Shown: one piece after another, positions 49,872-58,841 of the stretch
Position numbering within the stretch: position 1 is the stretch's first letter
Layout of the letters: each line of letters begins with the position of its first letter
From: DSVQ01 sp964484765
GTDB taxonomy: Bacteria > Planctomycetota > Planctomycetia > Planctomycetales > Planctomycetaceae
Direction: 5' to 3'
NCBI GenBank assembly: GCA_964484765.1
Contig: CAZAGI010000012.1
Coordinates: 62,001-126,000 of the forward strand
Length of the DNA stretch: 64,000 nt
The notes under the pieces: generated by a model
Databases searched by the model: none
The model's input: only the letters and a program-made list of their open reading frames with translations
What the model was told of the DNA's origin: nothing
Program-made: the position numbers and the translations under genes

Positions 49872-52800
49872 ATGCCGAGTTTGCAGGTCCTTTTCACCGA
49901 TGGTCGCCGGTTGACCAAAACGCTGGAGCGGGCTTCGCCGCTGACCGTCGGGGCACAATCGTTCAACGATGTGTGTATTACCGATCCCGGTGTGCCACCG
50001 CTCGCCTGTCGGATCGGCTGGAACAAGGCCGGGTTTGAAATCACCGCGGCGACGCCTCAGGGCATCGAAGTCAATGGCACGTTCGTGGCCCATGCGCTCC
50101 TGCGACATGATGATTTGATCCGGATTGGTGGTGCCGACGCGATTTTTCTCGACGAGGCTGCGGCCGCCCCTCCCCCGTTTCCCCTCAAAAAGCCGCCGGA
50201 GGAACGTAAGGCTGCTCTGGTCCCCGAGCCGGAACCGTCCTTGTTCGAAGGACCGATTGTCGTTGAATCCGCCGACGACGTTGAACAAGACGAATCGGAC
50301 GAATTGCCCACAATCTCGCGCCGCAAAAGCGAAGACCGCGGCCGGAACGAACCGCTCCCCCCGATCGCGACGGCGCCGCGCGATGTGCTTGGCACCGTCC
50401 GCCGCCCTGGGGAAGAGCAAGTCTTCAAGTCGCCCTTGATTCTGACGCTCTCAACAGTGACGGGTGTGCTGCTCTTGATCGCCGCGACGCTGTATTTCCT
50501 GATGGGGCGCGAATCGCAGACGCAGCTCTTCTCCACCGGCGAGAAAGAATTGGCGTCCGGACGGTACACACAGGCCATCGAAGCGTTCGAGCAGTTTCGC
50601 AAGCGGTACCCACAGAGTCAGCAGCGCCACGCGGCCGATGTTGGCATCGGCAAAGCGCTCGTGCAGCGGGAACTCTCCTCGGCGCCGCCACGCTGGGAAA
50701 ACGCCTGGAAACAGTTGCAGGAACTGGTCAGTTCCCAACGCAAATCATCGGACTACAGCGACCTGCAGCCAATCGTCCGCGATTTCGCCGAGCAGATCGC
50801 CATCGGTTCCGCCGGTGCGGCTGAGACTGCGGCCGAGGAGAAGTTATTGACCGTCTCGGCAGAAGCCGCGTTGTTAATGGAGCGATCGACGCTGCCGAAT
50901 GCCCCGGAATCTCCGGCTCCGAAGCAGATCCGCGAAGCCAGCGACCGCGCGCGTGCGGCGATTGTGAAGCGCCGGGCTTTGGAAGCTGCCCTTGAGAAGA
51001 TGGCGAAAGCCCTCGAAGCGGGCGATGCAATCAGTGCGTTGGCCACGCGGCAATCGTTGCTGGCGCAATTCCCGATGTTTGCCAAAGAGAAGCGTTTCGA
51101 ACCGCTTGTAAAGCAGGCGCAGGATGTGGCGCTCAAGGCGGTGATCGACCGGGATGTGGATCGCGACGCCGTCCTTCACTCGCCTTCACCGGCGATGGCC
51201 TCAGTCTTGCCAGTTGTCAACGCGCGTTCCCGCACCGATGAATCGTCGCTCGGACAAGTTGTCTACGTCGTTGCCGCCGATGTCTGTTACGCCGTTGACA
51301 CCATTACTGGAGACGTCATCTGGAGACGGCCGCTCGGCATGGGAACGCCGTTCTTTCCGCTCGCTCTCCGGGAACCAAAACCTTGCGTCTTGTTGTTTGA
51401 TCGACGGCATCAGCAACTCGTCTTGTGCGATGCCAAAAACGGCGATTCCCTCTGGCAACAGCGTTTGGAGCACGAGCCGGTCGGCGCGCCGGTGATGCAC
51501 GGCGGACAGGCGTACGTGGTGACACGCGGCCGGAAACTGTTGCGCTTCGACCTGCAAACGGGGCGCGTGTCGACGGAAATGGAGTTTCCGCAGGAACTGG
51601 CCGCGGCGCCGACGCTGTCACCCGACGGTGAAACACTGCTGGTCACCGGTCAGCGTGGTCTGGTTTATGCCTTGTCCACGCATCCGTTGGCGTGCGTGAC
51701 CGTGACGTTTACCGATCATGCCGAGGGGAGCGTCCGTGTCCCGATGCTTTCGATGGGCCGCCTGTTCCTGCTTTGTGAACACGACCAGCCGGACAGTTCC
51801 CGCTTGCGGGTGTACCGCCAGGTGGATTCGGCGAAGCCCCTCGTCGAAGAGAGTTCGGTGCGAATTCGCGGCGGAGTGTACGACGCCCCGGTGTTGCGCG
51901 GATCCCAGTTGGTGGTCCCGTCGCAAGGCGAGCGACTCGCCGCTTTCACCGTTGATGATGAACCCAATCGCACGGCGCTGTCGCCCATTGGTGAATACCG
52001 CGTGCAGGACAGTTATGGCGGCCCATTGCACGTGGCGCTGGGTCCCGACCAGCAATTCTGGATGAGCAGCACCGCCTTTCGCCGGTTTCAACTCGGCACC
52101 GACAGCATCAAAATGGATACCCGCACGGCAGCCGTCGGCATTACGGCACAGCCGCTGCAAGCGGTCGCGGAGACGTTCTTCGTGGGTCGTCGCACGGCGA
52201 TCTCGTCAGCGATCACCTTCTCCAATCTCGATCGCGAAAAACTCACCGGCTCATGGCGCACCCTGGTGGGAGGGCAGCCGCTGGCGCACACGATTGCGGA
52301 CAACGGGAGTCTGGTGATGGTTACAGACGCCGGTACGCTGTTTCGTCTCGCTCCTTCACGCTTGAAGCAGCCGGGTGTGGAATCCCGTGCATTTGAGGAA
52401 CTCGAACTTCCGCCGAATCTTGATCAGCCCTTGCTGGCCGAACGGTTGCACGATGGCCGTCTCGTGATCGTGGCGAATGGCGCGGCTCCGCAGATGTGGA
52501 TCGTCGAAACATCCGGTGCGCTCGGCAAGCCGCAGAAACTTCCCGAAAGCCTGTTGTTGCCGCCGATCTTGCTGGACGCCGGGTGGGTCCTGCCGCGACC
52601 GGGGCGGCTCACTGTGCAGGCGATTTCGGCCGGGTCCAAGTTCGACGATTGGCGGGCTCCTGCGCAAGCCGAAAGCCCCGCTCCTTGGACGGCGCTGGTG
52701 CGCTTGTCGGGGACAGAACTGCTGCTGGGGGACGCGACCGGGCGCTGGCGGCGGCTGCAGGTTCGAATGGGTGACATCCCCCATCTGGCCGAGGCCCAGT

Positions 52801-53279
52801 CCATTGAGTTGCCACCGCTGCGAAGCACGCCGCGTCTGACGGGCGAGACGCTGGTGATTCTCGACGAAGCGGGCCGGCTGCATCAACTGGATGCGCACAC
52901 TCTTGACGACTCCGCTCAGCGCAGCCTGACGGCCGATGTCACCGGGTTTGATTGTGTCCGGGCCGACCTTGTCCTGGCATGGGCTCCGGGCGTATTGCAT
53001 GGCGTACCATTGAAAGAGTTCGAAGCCGGAGGATGGACCTTGCCGCTTGACGGGCTGAATCTCGTCGGCCGACCACTCATCAGCGGCGATCAGGCCCGGC
53101 TCGCATCGGCCAACGGCGTGGTGGTCACTTTCGACTGGAAGACGGGCAAGGAACTGCACCGTGAAACGTTACCGCAAGGGCTGACCGGTCGATTGGTCAC
53201 GATTGAGAACGACGATTACGCCATCGCGCTCGATGGTGCCGTGTACCGGCTCTCTCCCGGCAAGGAGAGTTCACCATGA
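49872..53279 (+). CDS. FHA-like / TPR / beta-propeller transmembrane protein
   Basis: 1135 residues. Residues 1-95 look like an FHA domain (ERASPLTVGAQSFNDVCITD, then VNGTFVAHALLRHDDLIRIG), but the phosphothreonine-binding Arg and the S-x-x-H motif are replaced (VGAQ, VPPLAC), so peptide binding is doubtful. A disordered acidic linker leads to one membrane helix (about 190-212, LILTLSTVTGVLLLIAATLYF region). Outside are TPR-like helices (SGRYTQAIEAFEQFRKRYPQ, about 225-290), a helical region and a PQQ-type beta-propeller (from about 455: VVYVVAADVCYAVDTITGDV, LVLCDAKNGDSLWQQRL, PTLSPDGETLLVTGQRGLVY). Its end overlaps the next gene by ATGA. It could join a cytoplasmic signal to the exported proteins of the operon. 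Confidence 0.75.
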   Translation: MPSLQVLFTDGRRLTKTLERASPLTVGAQSFNDVCITDPGVPPLACRIGWNKAGFEITAATPQGIEVNGTFVAHALLRHDDLIRIGGADAIFLDEAAAAPPPFPLKKPPEERKAALVPEPEPSLFEGPIVVESADDVEQDESDELPTISRRKSEDRGRNEPLPPIATAPRDVLGTVRRPGEEQVFKSPLILTLSTVTGVLLLIAATLYFLMGRESQTQLFSTGEKELASGRYTQAIEAFEQFRKRYPQSQQRHAADVGIGKALVQRELSSAPPRWENAWKQLQELVSSQRKSSDYSDLQPIVRDFAEQIAIGSAGAAETAAEEKLLTVSAEAALLMERSTLPNAPESPAPKQIREASDRARAAIVKRRALEAALEKMAKALEAGDAISALATRQSLLAQFPMFAKEKRFEPLVKQAQDVALKAVIDRDVDRDAVLHSPSPAMASVLPVVNARSRTDESSLGQVVYVVAADVCYAVDTITGDVIWRRPLGMGTPFFPLALREPKPCVLLFDRRHQQLVLCDAKNGDSLWQQRLEHEPVGAPVMHGGQAYVVTRGRKLLRFDLQTGRVSTEMEFPQELAAAPTLSPDGETLLVTGQRGLVYALSTHPLACVTVTFTDHAEGSVRVPMLSMGRLFLLCEHDQPDSSRLRVYRQVDSAKPLVEESSVRIRGGVYDAPVLRGSQLVVPSQGERLAAFTVDDEPNRTALSPIGEYRVQDSYGGPLHVALGPDQQFWMSSTAFRRFQLGTDSIKMDTRTAAVGITAQPLQAVAETFFVGRRTAISSAITFSNLDREKLTGSWRTLVGGQPLAHTIADNGSLVMVTDAGTLFRLAPSRLKQPGVESRAFEELELPPNLDQPLLAERLHDGRLVIVANGAAPQMWIVETSGALGKPQKLPESLLLPPILLDAGWVLPRPGRLTVQAISAGSKFDDWRAPAQAESPAPWTALVRLSGTELLLGDATGRWRRLQVRMGDIPHLAEAQSIELPPLRSTPRLTGETLVILDEAGRLHQLDAHTLDDSAQRSLTADVTGFDCVRADLVLAWAPGVLHGVPLKEFEAGGWTLPLDGLNLVGRPLISGDQARLASANGVVVTFDWKTGKELHRETLPQGLTGRLVTIENDDYAIALDGAVYRLSPGKESSP

Positions 53280-55708
53280 CCCCATGTCGATGCTCTCGCT
53301 GGGTGTATTTGTGGGCCGTGCTCGTTTCGATGGTACTCGGTTCCCATAGCGTCCTTGCTCAACCCCCGGCAACGCCACCGGCGGCCGAAGAAGAACCGGC
53401 GCTGCCGAAGCTGATCGACATGCCGCTGCCCTCGGCGGAATCATTGTTGCGCGAGCGGCCGCGCGACTGGGTGGTCCTGCGTAATCAAGACGTCATCGTG
53501 GTTGAACCATTGCTCCCGCGACCGAACACACTGCAGATTCGCAAGGAGCAATATGAAAAGATCGTCAAGTCAAAACCGAGTGAAATCGGTCCTGAAAACC
53601 GCACACGGAAAATGTACGAGTATGAACGGATCAGCCTCACGCTGCTGGAGGGCGGAGTCGAGCCGGACTACCTGATCGAAACCAAGCACATCGAAAAGAT
53701 CATCTACTTCGAAGACATGTTGCTGCAGCGGGCGACGAAACTTCTCGACGACAAGAACCCGGCCTTGGCGTACGATCTGCTGACGGTGGTCGACCGCCGA
53801 CAGCGCGACTGGCCGAACCTGGATCTGCATTATCAGCGCTGCCTGTTCGTGCAGGCCGAGGTGCATCAGCAAGCCGGGCGGTTTGAAACCGCGCTGGTAG
53901 TGCTCGAACAATTGAATCCGATCGCACCCGAGTATCCAAACCTGTCGGCGCTGCTCGGAAAGACCGTGGAACCGCTGCTGGAATCCGCGTTTAACGTCGG
54001 CGATTATCGTCGCGCCCGGCACTTTCTCGCCCGGTTGGCGAAACTCCAGCCGCAGCATCACGTCGCGCTCAAATGGCGGGAAATGTTGATCGCCCGTGCC
54101 GGCGAAGAGCTGGCCACCGCGCGGACGGAGTTTCAGTCGGCACATTTCCGGGAAGCCGTGTTGCACGGAGACCTGGCCGCCCTTGCCTGGCCGGAGTTGG
54201 CCGGGTTGAAAGACGCACACAAGCAATTCATCGATCGCTATCAACGGTTGCGCGTGGGTGTGTGGGAACCGGAGGATCATCCGGCCGACCCGTTTCTCGG
54301 CCGCAATGCCGAGCGTCATCGCGAACTTGGCACGGTCGCGCTTTTCGAACCCGATCGCGTGGTCGATGGAGTCGTGCGCTACCGCTCCGCGTATTTTGAA
54401 AGCTGGGAACCGCGCGATCTCGGCCGTGAATGGGAGTTCTGGCTCAAACCCCGGCGGGCGGAGTGGGAGTCGCGGCCGGCGCTGTCCACCGGGTTGATCG
54501 CCGATGCCCTGCATGAACGTTGGGATCCGACTTCACCGAACTACGATGATCGCTGGATCGGTCATGTTGCGGCGGTCTCCGCGCCGTCTCCGCAGCAGTT
54601 CCGCCTGAAACTGCAACGAATTCCCATGCGTCTGGAAGCGTGGTTGCGTTCGCCGATCGCACTCGGAGACTCGGCGCGCGGTTGGAATTCCGATCTCGAT
54701 CCCGCGGCGTGGAACAGCGTCGATCAACAGCGTTTCCGGATCGCTGCGCAGACGGGCACCGAAACTGTGTTTGTCCGCACACGGCCCGAACCGCCCGAAT
54801 ACAAGCCGCGGCATTTGACGGAGATTGTCGAGCAACGGCTCCCCCACTGGGAGCGCGCACTCCAGGCGCTGCTCCGCGGCGAAGTCGACATGCTCCCGAC
54901 AATCGAATTCCGTGATGTGCGCAGCTTGCAGAATGATTCCCGGTTCTTCACGTTGCAGGCGGCGCTGCCCCGGACGCACATCGTGACATTCCATCCGAAC
55001 TCGCCACTGATGCACTCGGCTCCCTTGCGGCGGGCGCTGCTGCAATCGCTGCCACGGGAAATGATCCTGAACGAATTCGTGCTGGATGGAGCCGATAAGA
55101 GTTTGGGCCGGCTCAGCATCGGACCCTTTCCATCGACGACATACGGCTATTACAAAGAACTCCCACAACCGACGTATGACGTCATTACCGCAGCCTCTCT
55201 GGTTGCCACGGCGAAGAAGGAAAACAACGGAAAACTACCAGTGCTGCGGCTCGCGGCCCCGTCGGACGCCTGCATCCGCCGCGCCTTGCCGCACATGCTG
55301 GAAGCCTGGCAACGCGTGGGCTTGTCCGTCGAGTTGATCACCGAACCTTCGGCCGATTGGGACCTGGCATACCGCTCGTTGCGGTTGACAGAACCGTTTG
55401 CCGATTTGTGGCCCCTGTTCTCGCCGCAGGGACGGGTCGAGCAAGCGGCGATTGCGCCGTTTCCGCACCCCGTGCGGGAAGAATTGCTCGAACTGGACCG
55501 TGCCGTGGACTGGACGGCGGCCACGCGAACGCTGCAACGCCTGCAACAGGAGTTCCTCACCGAGGCCCGGTATTTGCCCTTGTGGGAAGTCGATGAGTTT
55601 CAGATTTTCCGTCGCCGTATTGGCGGGCTGTCTGTCCGTCCGATGCATCCCTACTTCGATTGCGAGCGATGGACCGTGCAGTCGTGGTATCCCACGGAGG
55701 GCCCCTGA
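53276..55708 (+). CDS. Exported TPR plus peptide-binding-protein-like (SBP family 5) protein
   Basis: 810 residues with a signal peptide (WVYLWAVLVSMVLGSHSVLA). Residues about 145-340 are helical, TPR-like (PALAYDLLTVVDRRQRDWPN, AGRFETALVVLEQLNPIAPE, DYRRARHFLARLAKLQP). From about 350 the sequence follows the oligopeptide-binding protein fold: FEPDRVVDGVVRYRSAYFES, GREWEFWLKPRRAEW, GEVDMLPTIEFRDV, HSAPLRRALLQSLPREMIL and LPLWEVDEFQIFRRRIGGLS. No lipobox is seen and no ABC permease or ATPase lies in the operon, so it is probably a sensor or structural use of this fold. The start overlaps the previous stop by four bases and its own stop overlaps the next ATG. Confidence 0.75.
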   Translation: MTPCRCSRWVYLWAVLVSMVLGSHSVLAQPPATPPAAEEEPALPKLIDMPLPSAESLLRERPRDWVVLRNQDVIVVEPLLPRPNTLQIRKEQYEKIVKSKPSEIGPENRTRKMYEYERISLTLLEGGVEPDYLIETKHIEKIIYFEDMLLQRATKLLDDKNPALAYDLLTVVDRRQRDWPNLDLHYQRCLFVQAEVHQQAGRFETALVVLEQLNPIAPEYPNLSALLGKTVEPLLESAFNVGDYRRARHFLARLAKLQPQHHVALKWREMLIARAGEELATARTEFQSAHFREAVLHGDLAALAWPELAGLKDAHKQFIDRYQRLRVGVWEPEDHPADPFLGRNAERHRELGTVALFEPDRVVDGVVRYRSAYFESWEPRDLGREWEFWLKPRRAEWESRPALSTGLIADALHERWDPTSPNYDDRWIGHVAAVSAPSPQQFRLKLQRIPMRLEAWLRSPIALGDSARGWNSDLDPAAWNSVDQQRFRIAAQTGTETVFVRTRPEPPEYKPRHLTEIVEQRLPHWERALQALLRGEVDMLPTIEFRDVRSLQNDSRFFTLQAALPRTHIVTFHPNSPLMHSAPLRRALLQSLPREMILNEFVLDGADKSLGRLSIGPFPSTTYGYYKELPQPTYDVITAASLVATAKKENNGKLPVLRLAAPSDACIRRALPHMLEAWQRVGLSVELITEPSADWDLAYRSLRLTEPFADLWPLFSPQGRVEQAAIAPFPHPVREELLELDRAVDWTAATRTLQRLQQEFLTEARYLPLWEVDEFQIFRRRIGGLSVRPMHPYFDCERWTVQSWYPTEGP

Positions 55709-57195
55709 TGATTGCCCTTCGGGTCCGAATCATGGCTACCTGTCTGGTTGAAATCGGGTTGCTCGCGGCGTCCACGGCGCGCGCGGACGAACCCGAATTC
55801 CCGACGCCGATTGAATTCGTCCCTTACTCCGTGGCCGTGCAGATTGATCTGCCGCCGGCTGGTCAACAGGACGGGTTCGATGCGTTTGCTTTTGATCGAG
55901 AGTTTCGCGCGGCCCTCCGACGCACGGCCGGAGAACGCTGGAATGTAACGCAGACCGTCGGTGCGAACAGTCCCTGGGCGCGACCCTCGGTTTGGAATGC
56001 GCTGACTCATACCGCCTTGCGCGAGCACTTCGCAGCAACGGCCGCCGAGTACGTCTATCTGGTGCGGTTTCGACAGCGGGTTGGCGTCCCGGCGATGGAC
56101 GTGTGCGTGTGGGAGCCGTTATTGGCGACGCTCAGTCCGCTGCGCACCGTCACCACGAACGACGCCAGAGCCTTGCCGGAACTCACCGCGCGGGCCGTGT
56201 GGGATCTGTTTCGGCCGCGGGGACGATGGGAAAAAGTCGATGACGCCCACGTGCGGTTGCAAGTCCAGGCGGCGGGGTTGGGACTCGACTCCGGACTGCC
56301 GGAGTTGATCAACCCAGGCGAAGTGTTTGCACCGTGGATTGTGATCCGCAAGCGTGATCAGACGGTCGAGCGCACCGTGTCGCAAGCGTGGACGTTTCTG
56401 ATCGCCGATCCGTTGACGGATGGTCGTGGGACGGCGCGCATCGTCAGCGGCATTCGCAATCCTTTGGGCCTGAAACCACGTGGACGTGTCGAGTTCCTTG
56501 CTATCGCTGCTCGATCGTCGTGGCCGGACACACAGATCACGTTTCGTCGCCAGTCGTCACCGCCCGAGGTGCTCGCCGCCCATGAAGTGCAATGGCATCA
56601 TGACGTCTTTCCGCTCGACGAAGACCATCCCCCGGAAGTTCATCGGCAACTGACGGATCGGTTTGGACGTGTGACGCTCGCCCGTGATCAGCAAGCGCGA
56701 TTAGTCTGGCTCAGCATCACGAGCGGCAGCCAGTTGCTGGCTCGTGTGCCCGTCGTTCCCGGCGAAGAACCGCAGCGTGCGGTCATGCTGCCCGATGACA
56801 GTGTGCGTTTGCAGGTGGAAGGACAGTTGCAACTGGTGCAAAGCGACCTGGTTTCGTTCGTCGCGACCCGGACGGCACTCATTGCCATCACGCGGGCAGC
56901 AGCGAAGAAAAGAGACTGGACCGCCGCCGACGCGCAATTGAAAAAACTCGATGCGCTCCCGGCACCACAGAGCTTTCTCGATCGGGTCACGGCCATCCGC
57001 GTCACAGCGGTGGCCAAGGCCCGCAGCGTGAAAGATCGCACCGCCGAGCAACGCATCTTGCGGATGGCGGACGACACGGCGGAACTCGTGAAACGATATC
57101 TCAGCGACGACAAACTCGCCGTCTTGAAAGAGGAAGTCTCCGAATTAAAGAAAGCCGACAGTGACGACCTCGATCCCAAGGCACCGAAAACATGA
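55708..57195 (+). CDS. Exported protein of unknown function
   Basis: 495 residues from ATG 55708, which overlaps the previous stop (TGATG) and has GGAGG 7 bases upstream. The N-terminus is a signal peptide (MIALRVRIMATCLVEIGLLA, ASTARA). The body is mostly beta-rich, with no motif I recognise; the segment about 295-370 (HPPEVHRQLTDRFGRVTLAR, RLVWLSITSGSQLLARVPVV) reads like an immunoglobulin-like or carboxypeptidase-regulatory-type sandwich. The last 100 residues are helical and charged, ending ELKKADSDDLDPKAPKT. Position inside the operon makes it an envelope partner of the neighbouring exported proteins. Nothing points to catalysis. Confidence 0.7.
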   Translation: MIALRVRIMATCLVEIGLLAASTARADEPEFPTPIEFVPYSVAVQIDLPPAGQQDGFDAFAFDREFRAALRRTAGERWNVTQTVGANSPWARPSVWNALTHTALREHFAATAAEYVYLVRFRQRVGVPAMDVCVWEPLLATLSPLRTVTTNDARALPELTARAVWDLFRPRGRWEKVDDAHVRLQVQAAGLGLDSGLPELINPGEVFAPWIVIRKRDQTVERTVSQAWTFLIADPLTDGRGTARIVSGIRNPLGLKPRGRVEFLAIAARSSWPDTQITFRRQSSPPEVLAAHEVQWHHDVFPLDEDHPPEVHRQLTDRFGRVTLARDQQARLVWLSITSGSQLLARVPVVPGEEPQRAVMLPDDSVRLQVEGQLQLVQSDLVSFVATRTALIAITRAAAKKRDWTAADAQLKKLDALPAPQSFLDRVTAIRVTAVAKARSVKDRTAEQRILRMADDTAELVKRYLSDDKLAVLKEEVSELKKADSDDLDPKAPKT

Positions 57196-57212
57196 CTGAC
57201 CGGGGGCATGAC

Positions 57213-57851
57213 ATGGGGACATTCCACCGTCGGGTCTTGTCCGTCCTGCTTCTGGTGTTGATGGTGGTGACGTCTGCCGAGGCGGGAAAGTTCAATCGGC
57301 AGGTCAGCGTCGGGGAGGTTGCCCCTGCGTGGGACGGCCTACGAGGCGTCGATGGTAAGTTATACAGCCTCAAATCTTTCGCGGACGCTCCGGCGATTGT
57401 CGTCGTCTTTTATTCCAACCACTGTCCCGTCGTGGAAGCGTATGAAGCTCGACTCAAGCAACTCGCCGCCGAGTTTCGCCCCCGCGGCGTCGAGTTTGTT
57501 GCGGTCTCGGTCAGTCACCATGCTGCCGACGGCTTCGAAAAAATGCAGCAGCGTGCGCACGAACGCGCGCTGAAATTCCCGTACCTGCAAGATCTGACGC
57601 AGGACATCGCACGGCGATATGGCGTGACCACCACGTCGCAGGTCTTCCTGCTGAACAAAGACCGCAAGCTCGCCTACATGGGAGCGGTTGACGATCAATG
57701 GAAAGACGCGATGAAAGTGGAAACGCACTATCTGCGGGACGCGCTCACCGCAGTGCTCGCGGCAAAACCGGTAGAGATCGGCGAAACTCGCCCCGTCGGA
57801 TGTGAAATCGATTACGTCGACGCTGCGCGATCGAAATCACGCGACGAGTGA
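57213..57851 (+). CDS. Exported redoxin (thioredoxin-fold, AhpC/TSA-like)
   Basis: 212 residues from ATG 57213 (CGGGGG 6 bases upstream); ATG 57192, which overlaps the previous stop, is an alternative. A signal peptide (RRVLSVLLLVLMVVTSAEA) precedes a redoxin fold: GEVAPAWDGLRGVDGKLYSL, VVVFYSNHCPVVEAYEARLK, VEFVAVSVSHH and TTSQVFLLNKDRKLAYMGAV. The active site has one Cys (NHCPVVEAY), as in the planctomycete redoxin group, rather than CxxC. It may act as a peroxidase or thiol reductase in the envelope. It is the last gene of the operon; the TIM-barrel gene converges 13 bases later. Confidence 0.85.
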   Translation: MGTFHRRVLSVLLLVLMVVTSAEAGKFNRQVSVGEVAPAWDGLRGVDGKLYSLKSFADAPAIVVVFYSNHCPVVEAYEARLKQLAAEFRPRGVEFVAVSVSHHAADGFEKMQQRAHERALKFPYLQDLTQDIARRYGVTTTSQVFLLNKDRKLAYMGAVDDQWKDAMKVETHYLRDALTAVLAAKPVEIGETRPVGCEIDYVDAARSKSRDE

Positions 57852-57864
57852 TCGTCGCCCGGAA

Positions 57865-58686
57865 TCATTCACGCAAGGCGGCCGATTTCATCAACCGATC
57901 GGTCGCCGCGTAGGCTTCCGCAACCCACGCTTCAATCTGGCTGGGCTCCGGCGAGTATTCGAGTTCGATCGACACGGCGCCGTCAATCTCCAAATCCGCG
58001 ATTTCCCGCAGATATGGGCCGAAATCCACGACTCCGCGGCCAGGCGGCAAGTCGCCGTGGACTTTTCCGTCGCAATCGGAAATGTGGACGTGAATCGCAC
58101 GCCCCTTGAGTCGCCGCAACTCCGCCGGGGCTACTTTCGCCAGGCATAAATGTGAAACGTCAATGTTCGCCGCGACCGCCGGATGCGCCACGTCGTCCAG
58201 AAACCGCACCATGTTGTCGACGTTGTTCAGCAGCGACAAGGCGAACGGCTCCAGCTCCAGCGCGATCTGCAAATCCAATTCTGCGGCGTAGTCACCGAGC
58301 CGACGACAACTTTCGACGGCCAGTCGCCACTGATGCGCGGGCGGAATCACCTCGCGGTTCCAGATATATTCGCCGAGCACCAACAGCAGATTGCGCCCGC
58401 CGAACTCGTAGACCATGTCGAGGTACTGCGCACAACGATCGATGTGAAACCGCTGCACGCTGGGATTGAAATCGATCAGCCCGGTAGCCACACAGCAGAC
58501 CGACACGATCGGCAATTGCAGCCGCTCACATTCCCGGCGGATGAGTTGCCGCTCCTGAATCGAAATATCGAGCGGATCCGCAAAGATGTCGACCGTGTCG
58601 AAGCCAAGTTCTTTCGTCCTGGCAAGCCCCCACGCGGTATCACGCCCCGCCTGAGCCCACGCCGAATTGATGAGTCCCAGTTGCAT
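57865..58686 (-). CDS. Sugar phosphate isomerase/epimerase (xylose-isomerase-like TIM barrel)
   Basis: 273 residues. ATG 58686 has GGGAGA 8 bases upstream; the open frame to 58797 is discarded. The AP endonuclease 2 / IolE-like barrel is clear: MQLGLINSAWAQAG, GFDTVDIFADPLDISIQERQ, ALELEPFALSLLNNVDNMV with the metal-binding Glu, VAANIDVSHLCLAK with Asp and His, AIHVHISDCDGKVHGDLPPG and the late Glu in AVSIELEYSPEPSQ. Such enzymes isomerise or epimerise sugars or inositol derivatives; the substrate is not predictable. No signal peptide, so cytoplasmic. It has no clear operon partner. Confidence 0.88.
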   Translation of the reverse strand: MQLGLINSAWAQAGRDTAWGLARTKELGFDTVDIFADPLDISIQERQLIRRECERLQLPIVSVCCVATGLIDFNPSVQRFHIDRCAQYLDMVYEFGGRNLLLVLGEYIWNREVIPPAHQWRLAVESCRRLGDYAAELDLQIALELEPFALSLLNNVDNMVRFLDDVAHPAVAANIDVSHLCLAKVAPAELRRLKGRAIHVHISDCDGKVHGDLPPGRGVVDFGPYLREIADLEIDGAVSIELEYSPEPSQIEAWVAEAYAATDRLMKSAALRE

Positions 58687-58841
58687 GCGCGTGTCTCCCG
58701 AAACGATCTGGCACAAGAAGAGTTTTCGCCACGAAAAAGCACAAAAATCACAAAAGAGAACAGGAGAAATAGAACTCAAAACCATACCGGCATGCAATGG
58801 CGACGCTTCGCATTCTTTTGTGCCGTTTATGCTGTTTGCGG

